In this document: positions 27,761-35,276 of the stretch, one piece after another | How positions within the stretch are numbered: position 1 is the first letter of the stretch | Layout: every line of letters starts with the position of its first letter | Source of the DNA: Gemmataceae bacterium | Lineage (GTDB): Bacteria > Planctomycetota > Planctomycetia > Gemmatales > Gemmataceae | Assembly: GCA_019636445.1 (NCBI GenBank) | Contig: JAHBXO010000006.1 | Coordinates: 62,001-126,000 of the forward strand | Direction of reading: 5' to 3' | DNA: 64,000 nucleotides | The notes under the pieces: generated by a model | Seen by the model: only the letters and a program-made list of their open reading frames with translations | Databases searched by the model: none | What the model was told of the DNA's origin: nothing | Position numbers and translations under genes: made by a program

Positions 27761-28582
27761 ATGACCGCGCTCTTCGACCAGATCCAGGAATCGGCCGCGT
27801 TCGTCCGCTCGAAATGGCCCGGCGCGCCGTCCGTCGGTATCATCCTCGGCACCGGCCTTGGCAAGCTCGTCGAGGACATCCAGGCCGAGGTCGTCATTCC
27901 CTACGCCGACATCCCGCACTTCCCGCGCTCGACCGCGCCGTCCCACAAGGGCCAACTCGTCTGCGGCCAGCTCGGCGGCAAGGCCGTGATGGCGATGGAA
28001 GGCCGCTTCCACTTCTACGAAGGCTATCGCCTCAGCCAGATCGCGTATCCCGTGCGCGTGATGAAGGCGCTCGGCTGCAACGTGTTGATCGCCTCGAACG
28101 CCTGCGGCGGCATGAACCCGCAGTACGACAAGGGCGACCTGATGTTGATCGAAGACCACATCAACCTCATCGGCGACAACCCGCTGATCGGCCCCAACGA
28201 CGAACGGCTCGGCGAACGCTTCCCCGATATGTGCAACGCCTACGACCGCGAACTACTGAAGCTCGGCCGACGGATCGCGATGGAGGAGAAGATCGCGTGC
28301 CACCAGGGGGTCTACGTCGCCGTCTCGGGGCCGAATCTCGAAACGCGGGCGGAGTACCGCTTCCTGAGGACGATCGGGGCGGACGTCGTGGGTATGTCCA
28401 CGGTGCCGGAGGTGATCGTCGGCGTGCACGGGAAGATGCGCTGCATGGGCATCTCCGTCATCACGGACATGTGCCTGGCGGACGCCCTGCAGCCGGTGAG
28501 CCTGCCGGAGATCATCCACGTGGCGAACGAGGCCGAGAAGAAGCTGCGCGTGCTGGTGCGGCGCGTGGTGGAGGAACTGTGA
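27761..28582 (+). CDS. Purine nucleoside phosphorylase (trimeric PNP family)
   Basis: 273 residues. Motifs of the trimeric PNP/MTAP family are in order: VGIILGTGLGKL (phosphate loop), MEGRFHFYEGY, ASNACGGMNPQYDKGDLMLI, GVYVAVSGPNLETRAEYRF, GADVVGMSTVPEVIVG and MGISVITDMCLADAL. The enzyme splits purine ribonucleosides with phosphate to base and ribose 1-phosphate. The residue in ITDM matches the Asn (human Asn243) that favours 6-oxopurines. Asp here might widen use towards adenosine, which is inference. The ATG at 27761 is chosen; the frame upstream has no ribosome site. The stop lies within a palindromic repeat. Confidence 0.93.
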   Translation: MTALFDQIQESAAFVRSKWPGAPSVGIILGTGLGKLVEDIQAEVVIPYADIPHFPRSTAPSHKGQLVCGQLGGKAVMAMEGRFHFYEGYRLSQIAYPVRVMKALGCNVLIASNACGGMNPQYDKGDLMLIEDHINLIGDNPLIGPNDERLGERFPDMCNAYDRELLKLGRRIAMEEKIACHQGVYVAVSGPNLETRAEYRFLRTIGADVVGMSTVPEVIVGVHGKMRCMGISVITDMCLADALQPVSLPEIIHVANEAEKKLRVLVRRVVEEL

Positions 28583-28658
28583 CTTCCGAAGTCCGGCTTC
28601 GACTTCGGAAGTCCACGGCGCGATCGACTTCCGAAGTCGAAGCCGGACTTCGGAAGTC
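28581..28658. repeat. Palindromic repeat pair, family A (copy 3)
   Basis: Units 28581-28613 and 28626-28658 are perfect reverse complements of each other, 12 bases apart. The GA of the first unit forms the last two bases of the PNP stop codon TGA. The following gene (ATG 28670) starts 12 bases after the second unit, so its ribosome-binding region could be affected by folding. Confidence 0.92.
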
Positions 28659-28669
28659 GGGGCTTTCCC

Positions 28670-29464
28670 ATGGCGCTCTTCGATTTCCTCTCTCACCGCG
28701 GTCCGAATAAGTACGTCGAAAGCTGGATGCCGATGGACGAGGTGCTGCGGCGAGTGACCGCCCGGTTCCCGCTCGCCATCGTCGACCGCGAGCGGGGCGA
28801 TCGGATGGTGCGGGACCACCTCGCCGAGTTGATCCGGTTGGATGCCCATACCGTCGTCCTCGAGGATTGGAAAGCGATGGAGGGCCACGTCGCGTACGTG
28901 ACCATCCGCGAAGATGCCGCCGGTCCGCGGTTCCATTTCTTCCTCACCGAACGCCCAACCAGCATCGAAATCGAATACGATCGGGAGGAGGATCGCGATC
29001 TCTGCCGGCCGCTGCTCGAAGTGTTGGCGGACGCGCTCGGCGAGTATGGACTCGAGTCGGATGACCCGGAGAGGCCGCCTGACCTCAAACCCGACGACAT
29101 GCCGGACGGGGTGCGCGACACGATCGGGGAGATGCACCTGCGTTGGGAGGGGGATATCGCCATCCTCGCCGCCGGGCCACACCCGGACGGCGAGCCGTTC
29201 CCGCAGGAGTCGGACGGACTTCACTGGTGCGACGACAGTTCGAACGTGATCCTCGACCTGACGGGCTTCGTGAGTTGCTCCGCGCAGGATCTGATCGAGT
29301 GGGCGCAGACGATCATTCAAACCGCCCAGGCGCGGGACCGGGAACTCCGGCTCTGCTATCCGCCGGGCACGGTGGACGAGCGGCTGACCAGATATTTCCG
29401 GATCATCCAGCTACCGATCCACGATTCGCTCGCCGAGGCGCTGGCGGCGTCCGGTACAGGTTGA
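28670..29464 (+). CDS. Unknown acidic cytoplasmic protein
   Basis: 264 residues, not recognised. No signal peptide or membrane segment is seen. The protein is acidic and mixed alpha/beta, with a conspicuous front half (WMPMDEVLRRVTARFPLAIVDRERGDRM, split here as WMPMDEVLRRV and PLAIVDRERGD), a central EIEYDREEDRDLCRPLLEVL and DDSSNVILDLTGFVSC further on. The C-terminal part (QARDRELRLCYPPGTVDERL) may form a helix bundle. Start ATG at 28670 follows the repeat pair directly. It lies downstream of PNP on the same strand; the following gene is 86 bases away. No function can be given. Confidence 0.72.
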   Translation: MALFDFLSHRGPNKYVESWMPMDEVLRRVTARFPLAIVDRERGDRMVRDHLAELIRLDAHTVVLEDWKAMEGHVAYVTIREDAAGPRFHFFLTERPTSIEIEYDREEDRDLCRPLLEVLADALGEYGLESDDPERPPDLKPDDMPDGVRDTIGEMHLRWEGDIAILAAGPHPDGEPFPQESDGLHWCDDSSNVILDLTGFVSCSAQDLIEWAQTIIQTAQARDRELRLCYPPGTVDERLTRYFRIIQLPIHDSLAEALAASGTG

Positions 29465-29550
29465 TCCGTTTTCCCCTTCCCCGTTGCCCCCGCCCCGCGA
29501 TCTGCGATAATCGCAGGAACCCGCCTCACCACACGTTTCGGGAACTGACC

Positions 29551-30792
29551 ATGCGCCGAATCTCCCTCGCCCTTCTGCTGCTCTGCGGCGCGACGCTGAC
29601 CGCCGCCGACTGGACGCGCTTCCGCGGCCCGAACGGCGACGGGGTCGCGGCCGACGAGATCCCGCTGAACTGGTCGACGAAGAAAAACGTCGTCTGGTCG
29701 GTGCCGGTCGAGCCGGGCAATTCGTCGCCGATCATCGCCAAGGGCAAGCTCTACCTGATGACCGCGAGCGCGGATGGTTCGAAGCGCGCCCTCGTCTGCC
29801 TCGACGCGAAGACCGGCAAGCCGAACTGGGAGCGGAACTTCGGCGGGCAGAAGGTGAAGGTCCACGCGAAGTCCTCGCTGGCATCGTGCACCCCGGCGAC
29901 GGACGAATCGAATGTCTACTGCGCGGTGTGGGACGGGCAGATGATGGCCGTGCATGCTTTCGATCACGACGGCAAACCGAAGTGGGACTACAAGCTCGGC
30001 AAGTTCGTGAGCCAGCACGGCGCGGGGCTGTCGCCCGTCGTGCACGACGGCAAAGTCTTCATCAACTTCGATCAGGACGGCGCGGCCGAACTGCTGGCGA
30101 TCGACGCGAAGACCGGCGACAAGGTCTGGAGCGCGTCCCGCAAGGCGTATCGGGCCTGTTATTCGACGCCGACGATCCGCGTCCTGCCGGACACGAAGAC
30201 GGAGATCGTGGTTTACAGCACGGCCGGCGCGGCGGGATACGATCCGAAGACCGGCGCGATGAACTGGTCGTGGGTGACGCCGTGGGAGCCGGGCGAAATG
30301 GCCCTGCGGTCCGTGGCGTCGCCGTTGCTCGCCAAGGACACGCTCGTCTGCCTGAACGGCGACGGGTCCGGCAGCCGCTACAGTGCGTCCGTCACCATCG
30401 CGGGTACCAAGGCGACCGTGAACTGGGAAAAGCGATCCAGCAAACTCGCGCCGTACGTGCCGTGCCCGATCGTGAAGGACGACCACATCTACTGGATCAC
30501 CGATCAGGGGATCGCCGAGTGCGTCGAATTGAAATCCGGCAAGATCCTCTGGAGCGAGCGGGCGACGAACAACGCGGTGTCGGCGTCTCCGGTGCTGGTC
30601 GGCGGCGACAAGTTCATCGTCGTCGACGAACGCGGCGCGTCGATCGTCTTCAAGGCGCAGCCGAAGGAATTCGAAAAGCTCGGTGAAGGCGACATCGGCG
30701 AAGCGGTGTTCGCGTCGCCCGCCGTGGCGGATGGCAAGCTCTACATCCGCGGCGCGAAGAAGCTCTACTGTATCTCCGGCAAAGGCGCGTGA
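29551..30792 (+). CDS. PQQ-like beta-propeller (BamB-type) exported protein
   Basis: 413 residues. The signal peptide MRRISLALLLLCGATLTAA is followed by DWTRFRGPNGDGVA, the common opening of planctomycete outer-membrane-BamB-like proteins. Repeated blade motifs follow: ALVCLDAKTGKPNWERNF, MMAVHAFDHDGKPKWDYKL, ELLAIDAKTGDKVWSA, CVELKSGKILWSER and KLYIRGAKKLYCI. These indicate a PQQ-type quinoprotein-like propeller. No quinone-binding residues stand out, so an enzyme role is not claimed. The first hemY-like GTG overlaps its stop by four bases, so the two are probably translationally coupled. Confidence 0.88.
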   Translation: MRRISLALLLLCGATLTAADWTRFRGPNGDGVAADEIPLNWSTKKNVVWSVPVEPGNSSPIIAKGKLYLMTASADGSKRALVCLDAKTGKPNWERNFGGQKVKVHAKSSLASCTPATDESNVYCAVWDGQMMAVHAFDHDGKPKWDYKLGKFVSQHGAGLSPVVHDGKVFINFDQDGAAELLAIDAKTGDKVWSASRKAYRACYSTPTIRVLPDTKTEIVVYSTAGAAGYDPKTGAMNWSWVTPWEPGEMALRSVASPLLAKDTLVCLNGDGSGSRYSASVTIAGTKATVNWEKRSSKLAPYVPCPIVKDDHIYWITDQGIAECVELKSGKILWSERATNNAVSASPVLVGGDKFIVVDERGASIVFKAQPKEFEKLGEGDIGEAVFASPAVADGKLYIRGAKKLYCISGKGA

Positions 30793-32183
30793 CCGTGCCC
30801 CGGATCGTCATCGTCGGCGGCGGGCTGAGCGGGCTTGCCGCCGCGTATCGCATTCGTCAACGGCTCCCGGCCGGCGAAATCGTCGTTCTGGAATCGGCCG
30901 CCCGGCCCGGCGGCAATGTCTGGACCGAGCGCGACCGCGGCTACACCGTGGAACTCGGCCCGAACGGCTTCCTCGATTCCAAGCCGTCCACCGGGGATCT
31001 CTGCCGGTCGCTGGGCATCGACTCCCAACTCGTGGCCGCCAGCGAAGGTTCGCGTAAGAATCGGTTTCTTTACCTCGACGGCCGGCTGCACAAGCTGCCC
31101 GGTTCGATTCCCGGTCTGCTGCGTACACCGCTGCTTTCGTTCGGCGCCAAGCTGAAACTCCTCAGCGAGCCGTTCCGCCGCCGACCGCGCGACCTGCCAC
31201 CGGACGAAACGATTGCCGAATTCGCCACGCGCCGGTTCGGCCGCGAGGTCGCGGACACGTTCATCGACGCGCTCGTCACCGGCATCCACGGCGGCGATCC
31301 CGCGAAACTCAGCGTGGCGGCCGCCTTCCCGCGCCTGCCGATATTCGAGCGCGAAGCGGGGAGCGTCATTCGCGGGTTCCTGCGGGCCTCCAAGGAAAAG
31401 CGGCGCGCGGCCGCGGCGGCCGGACAACCCAAACCGGGACCGCCGCGCATGTGGTCGTTCGCGGGCGGACTCCGCGTGATGATCGAAACCCTGGCTGCGA
31501 CGGTTCCCGTCCAGACGAGCGTCGGCGTTCGCCGAATCGAAAAGACCGAATCCGGCTGGCGCGTCTGTGGCGACGGAACGGACGCGTGGCCGGCCGACGC
31601 TGTCGTCGTCACCGCACCGGCGCCTCGCCAGGCCGAACTGCTCGCTGATCTCGACCCCGCGCTCGCGAACGAGATCGCCGGCATTGGCTACGCGCCGATC
31701 GCCGTCGCCGTGCTGGGCTACCGCCGCGCCGACGTGCCGCACGACCTCGACGGCTTCGGCTACATCGCCCCGCAGCGCACCCGTCGCGACGCCCTCGGCG
31801 TGCAGTGGTGCTCGTCCATCTTCCCCGACCGAGCGCCCGACGGGTGCGTCGCCTGGCGCGTCCTCTGCGGCGGAGTCGGCCGGCCGGATGTCATGGGCTG
31901 GGACGACGAAACGCTACTGCGCAAAGTCCACGAAGAAATGACGATCACTATGAACGTGCAGGGCCAGCCGGTCTTCCACCGCATCGTCCGCTGGCCGAAT
32001 GCGATCCCGCAGTATGTCGTCGGCCACCGGGACCGTGTCGCGCGGATCGAAGCGCACACGATGAAGCACCGCGGTCTGTTCCTCGGCGGCAACGCCTATC
32101 GCGGCATCGCCATGAACGACTGCACGGAACAGGCGGAACGGATTGCCAGCGAAGTGGCGAACCTTTTCAGCGTTTCGTCTTGA
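30789..32183 (+). CDS. hemY: Protoporphyrinogen oxidase
   Basis: 464 residues. PRIVIVGGGLSGLAAAYRI is the FAD-binding dinucleotide motif, followed by LESAARPGGNVWTERDRGY and VELGPNGFLDSKPS, typical of oxygen-dependent protoporphyrinogen IX oxidase. The C-terminus has HRGLFLGGNAYRGIAMNDC and EQAERIASE. It oxidises protoporphyrinogen IX to protoporphyrin IX in haem biosynthesis. The start is GTG at 30789, overlapping the preceding stop (GTGA); a GTG at 30795 is the alternative. No other haem genes are nearby. The next gene on the plus side is convergent. Confidence 0.92.
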   Translation: MTVPRIVIVGGGLSGLAAAYRIRQRLPAGEIVVLESAARPGGNVWTERDRGYTVELGPNGFLDSKPSTGDLCRSLGIDSQLVAASEGSRKNRFLYLDGRLHKLPGSIPGLLRTPLLSFGAKLKLLSEPFRRRPRDLPPDETIAEFATRRFGREVADTFIDALVTGIHGGDPAKLSVAAAFPRLPIFEREAGSVIRGFLRASKEKRRAAAAAGQPKPGPPRMWSFAGGLRVMIETLAATVPVQTSVGVRRIEKTESGWRVCGDGTDAWPADAVVVTAPAPRQAELLADLDPALANEIAGIGYAPIAVAVLGYRRADVPHDLDGFGYIAPQRTRRDALGVQWCSSIFPDRAPDGCVAWRVLCGGVGRPDVMGWDDETLLRKVHEEMTITMNVQGQPVFHRIVRWPNAIPQYVVGHRDRVARIEAHTMKHRGLFLGGNAYRGIAMNDCTEQAERIASEVANLFSVSS

Positions 32184-33705
32184 TCGGTCGGGATGGCGCT
32201 TCCTTTTTCGAATCGAAGCAACCGTAGGTGTTCAGGAGGATGATCCAGAGGGGAATCGAGAGGAGCCAGAGTCCGCCGGCGATCAGGGTCCACTGCTTCT
32301 TTTGCTGGCGCGCCTGTTCGGAGGTCATCTCGCGGCGACGGGCGACTGGGGCGGTCGAGGCGGTACCGAAGCCGAGCGCGCCGTCGTGGGATGGAGGATT
32401 GGCGGCCGCGGCCGGGGCATACATGTGCTCGCCGTCGCCGGTCGATCCCTCGAAGGGCTGCACGGTCCATTCGGCCTGGACGGCCACGGGGGTCAATTCG
32501 ATCGGTCGCGCAACGAGATCCACCGGGATCGGCGGATTGACCGTGACGGGCGGTGCCGGTTTCAGGTCCACGGGTTCGCCGCCGCCCATGATGCTCGAAT
32601 CGGCGGGTCGTGCCATCGGCACGGGCATCGGGGCGGGCGTACCGGGCGTGAGGAAGGCTCCCAGTCGTTCGATCGTCGTGGCGAGCGAAGGTCGCTGGGC
32701 CGGATCGCGCGCCGTCAGATAGCGCACCAGTTCGATGAGAGCCGGCGGCAGATCCGGTCGAAGTACGGCGAGAGGTAACGGTTCCGAATCGCGCAGCATG
32801 GCGAGGAGTTCGTCGGGAGTCCGGGCCGGGAACGGCGGCCGGCCGGTGAGCAGGAACGCAAGCGTCTGGCCAAGACCGTAGACGTCACCGGCGGGTGTTG
32901 GAGCGCCGATCGAGATCCGCTCCGGGGGCAGGTAGAGCCATTCCTCCAGCGTTACGGATCGCTGCGCGAGCCAGTTGGGCAGTGCCGGCCGGTGCGGTAC
33001 CAGTCCGAGTTCGGCGAGCTTGACCGCGGCGTTGGGCGCGGGCCGCAGCGAAGGCGTGCCATCGGGCTTCGGCCGACTCGAAGGTACGAGCGGATGGGCA
33101 TAGAGCACGCCCGGCCGGATGTCGCCGTGGACGTGCCCGACGCGGTGTGCCGCCTCCAGGCCCTGAGCCGCCTGACGGACATACGCGCACGCCAGGAACG
33201 CCGGCATGGGGCCGATCTCGCGCACGAGTTCGTCCAGCGGTGCGCCATCCGCCGGTTCCAAGACCGCGAACAGTTGATCCTCGTAGGCCCCCGCCTCAAG
33301 TAGCGTGGCCAGGTGCGGATGAACGACCGTGCTGGCGGCCTGCGCGCGCTGGATGTACGCGGAGAGGTTGTCCGCCGGCGCGAGCCAGTCGGTGGCGATG
33401 CGGCGGAGGACGATCGGCGTGCGAAGGCTGGGGTGCCGGGCCGTGAAGGCGTAGCCGCCGGGGCACGCACCGCGATCGTCGAGGATCGGATAACCGGCAA
33501 AGGCGAGTTCGCGCCCGCGGCCCTCGCGAATCCGGTGCGCCTGGAACGGCGTCAGCAGTCCGCGCGCGACCAGCGCCTCGCACAACGCCGGCACGTTCGC
33601 CTGCGGCACCTCGGAACGGCGCACCAGATCCTGCACCTGGTCCGACGGCAACAGTCGGTTCTCCCGGGCCAGGTCCAAAAACGATTCCACGGAGTCGGAA
33701 GGCAT
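32167..33705 (-). CDS. Degenerate Ser/Thr protein kinase (pseudokinase) with C-terminal membrane anchor
   Basis: About 512 residues from ATG 33705 (ATG 33744/33747 possible; no clear ribosome site). A helical N-terminal module (SFLDLARENRLLPSDQ) common in planctomycete kinases is followed by a kinase-like domain, residues about 70-330. Catalytic parts are altered: IVLRRI in place of the VAIK lysine, HGDIRPGVL in place of HRDLKPEN, AELGL in place of DFG, and PPE in place of APE. The C-lobe AGDVYGLGQTLAFLLTGRPPFP is intact in form. The end is a Pro-rich linker and one membrane segment near residue 490, so the kinase-like part faces the cytoplasm. It is probably a scaffold or regulator. It is divergent from the photolyase-like gene. 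Confidence 0.87.
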   Translation of the reverse strand: MPSDSVESFLDLARENRLLPSDQVQDLVRRSEVPQANVPALCEALVARGLLTPFQAHRIREGRGRELAFAGYPILDDRGACPGGYAFTARHPSLRTPIVLRRIATDWLAPADNLSAYIQRAQAASTVVHPHLATLLEAGAYEDQLFAVLEPADGAPLDELVREIGPMPAFLACAYVRQAAQGLEAAHRVGHVHGDIRPGVLYAHPLVPSSRPKPDGTPSLRPAPNAAVKLAELGLVPHRPALPNWLAQRSVTLEEWLYLPPERISIGAPTPAGDVYGLGQTLAFLLTGRPPFPARTPDELLAMLRDSEPLPLAVLRPDLPPALIELVRYLTARDPAQRPSLATTIERLGAFLTPGTPAPMPVPMARPADSSIMGGGEPVDLKPAPPVTVNPPIPVDLVARPIELTPVAVQAEWTVQPFEGSTGDGEHMYAPAAAANPPSHDGALGFGTASTAPVARRREMTSEQARQQKKQWTLIAGGLWLLSIPLWIILLNTYGCFDSKKEAPSRPIKTKR

Positions 33706-33813
33706 TCGCGGCGGTCCGAAAGAGTGCGAGACGGGGCGGAACATCATTCTAATCGCGCCGGCGACCGGCCGACAACCGCGACTATCATGGGATTCCCATG
33801 GTTGGAGACATTC

Positions 33814-35274
33814 GTGCCGCGCACCGCCGCCCTCGTCTACCCTCACCAGCTTTTCGATCCGCATCCGGCCCTCGTCGGCGCGGCCGAAGTCGTGCTTGTC
33901 GAAGACCCGCTCATCTTTCGCCAGTACCGGTTTCACCGGCAAAAGCTCATCCTGCACCGGGCGAGCCTGCAGGCCTATGCGGCGAAACTCCGCAGCCGGG
34001 GCCACACGGTTCGTTATCTCGATAGCGCGCGGGTGCCGACCACGCAGGCCGTCGCCGAGCATCTGGCGAAGGGGAAATTCACCGCCGTCCGCGTCGTGGA
34101 CCCGTGCGACGATTGGCTGGATCGACGATTATCGGCGTCGTTGAAAACCCAAGGCATCGCGCTCGAACGCCTCGACGATCCGCACTTCCTCACACCCCCG
34201 GCCGAGGTCGACCGCTTCGTCGGCGGGAAGTCCCGGCTCTTCTTCACCGAGTTCTACATCGCCCAGCGAAAGCGTTTGAACATCCTAATCGAGAACGGCA
34301 AGCCTAACGGCGGGCAGTGGAGCTTCGACCCCGAGAACCGCCGCAAGCTGCCAAAAGGAATCGCGATTCCGGATACTGCAAGACCACCCGAGAACGACTT
34401 CGTCCGCGAGGCCCGCGACTACATCCGCCGGAATTTCCCGGACGCGATCGGATCGGATGAACCGTTCGGCTGGCCGATCGACCACGCCGGCGCGGCCCAG
34501 TGGCTCGACCGCTTCATCGCCGAACGGCTCGATCGATTCGGCGATTACGAGGACGCCATCAGTTCCCGGCACGACGTGCTTTTCCACTCCGCCCTGACGC
34601 CGATGCTCAACATCGGCCTACTCTCGCCCCGCAAGGTCCTCGACGCGGCCCTGAAGCGGGTGAACGAAGTGCCCCTGAACTCCCTCGAAGGGTTCATCCG
34701 GCAGGTTTGCGGCTGGCGGGAATTCGTCCGGCTCGTCTATCTCCGGTTCGGGCGGAATCAGCGTATCGCCAACCACTGGAACCACACGCGGCCGATCCCG
34801 AACAGCTTTTACGACGGCACCACCGGCATCGCGCCGGTTGACCATGTCATCCGGCAGGTTCTGCGTACCGGGTACTGCCATCACATCGAACGGCTCATGA
34901 TCCTCGGGAACTTCTTCATGCTCTGCGAAATGCACCCCGTCGCGGTGTGCCGGTGGTTCATGGAGTTGTTCGTGGACGCCTACGACTGGGTGATGGTGCC
35001 GAACGTCCACGGCATGAGCCAGCACGCCGACGGCGGGCTGATGACGACGAAGCCGTACATCAGCGGCTCGAGCTACGTGCTCAAGATGAGCGATTTCAAG
35101 AAAGGCCCGTGGTGCGAAATCTGGGATGCGCTCTATTGGCGCTTTGTGGACAGACACGTGGAATTCTTCGCAGGGAATCCTCGCACGGCGATGATCGCGA
35201 AGCTCCGCGATAAGCTCGGCGATAGGCTGAAGACCCATCGCCGTGTCGCGGATGCATTCCTCGCGAAGCTCTGA
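33814..35274 (+). CDS. Cryptochrome/photolyase family protein (PhrB-like, cluster loop shortened)
   Basis: About 486 residues. The N-terminal LVYPHQLFDPHPAL and VVLVEDPLIFRQYRFHRQKLILHRAS match the photolyase-related (FeS-BCP) group. The C-terminal half has QVCGWREFVRLVYLRFG, HIERLMILGNFFMLCEMHP, and NVHGMSQHADGGLMTTKPYISG, the FAD domain. In FeS-BCP proteins the sequence after KMSD holds CxxC and a further Cys before the LYW motif; here it is SDFKKGPWCEIWDALYW, so most cluster ligands are missing. It might be a photolyase of DNA lesions, but the lesion is unknown. GTG 33814 was chosen because GGAG lies six bases upstream; ATG 33787 is the alternative. Confidence 0.85.
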   Translation: MPRTAALVYPHQLFDPHPALVGAAEVVLVEDPLIFRQYRFHRQKLILHRASLQAYAAKLRSRGHTVRYLDSARVPTTQAVAEHLAKGKFTAVRVVDPCDDWLDRRLSASLKTQGIALERLDDPHFLTPPAEVDRFVGGKSRLFFTEFYIAQRKRLNILIENGKPNGGQWSFDPENRRKLPKGIAIPDTARPPENDFVREARDYIRRNFPDAIGSDEPFGWPIDHAGAAQWLDRFIAERLDRFGDYEDAISSRHDVLFHSALTPMLNIGLLSPRKVLDAALKRVNEVPLNSLEGFIRQVCGWREFVRLVYLRFGRNQRIANHWNHTRPIPNSFYDGTTGIAPVDHVIRQVLRTGYCHHIERLMILGNFFMLCEMHPVAVCRWFMELFVDAYDWVMVPNVHGMSQHADGGLMTTKPYISGSSYVLKMSDFKKGPWCEIWDALYWRFVDRHVEFFAGNPRTAMIAKLRDKLGDRLKTHRRVADAFLAKL

Positions 35275-35276
35275 GA

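Noticed and set aside
27628..27897. N-terminal extension of SGNH-like protein
   Set aside because: Overlaps the divergent PNP coding region and has no ribosome site.
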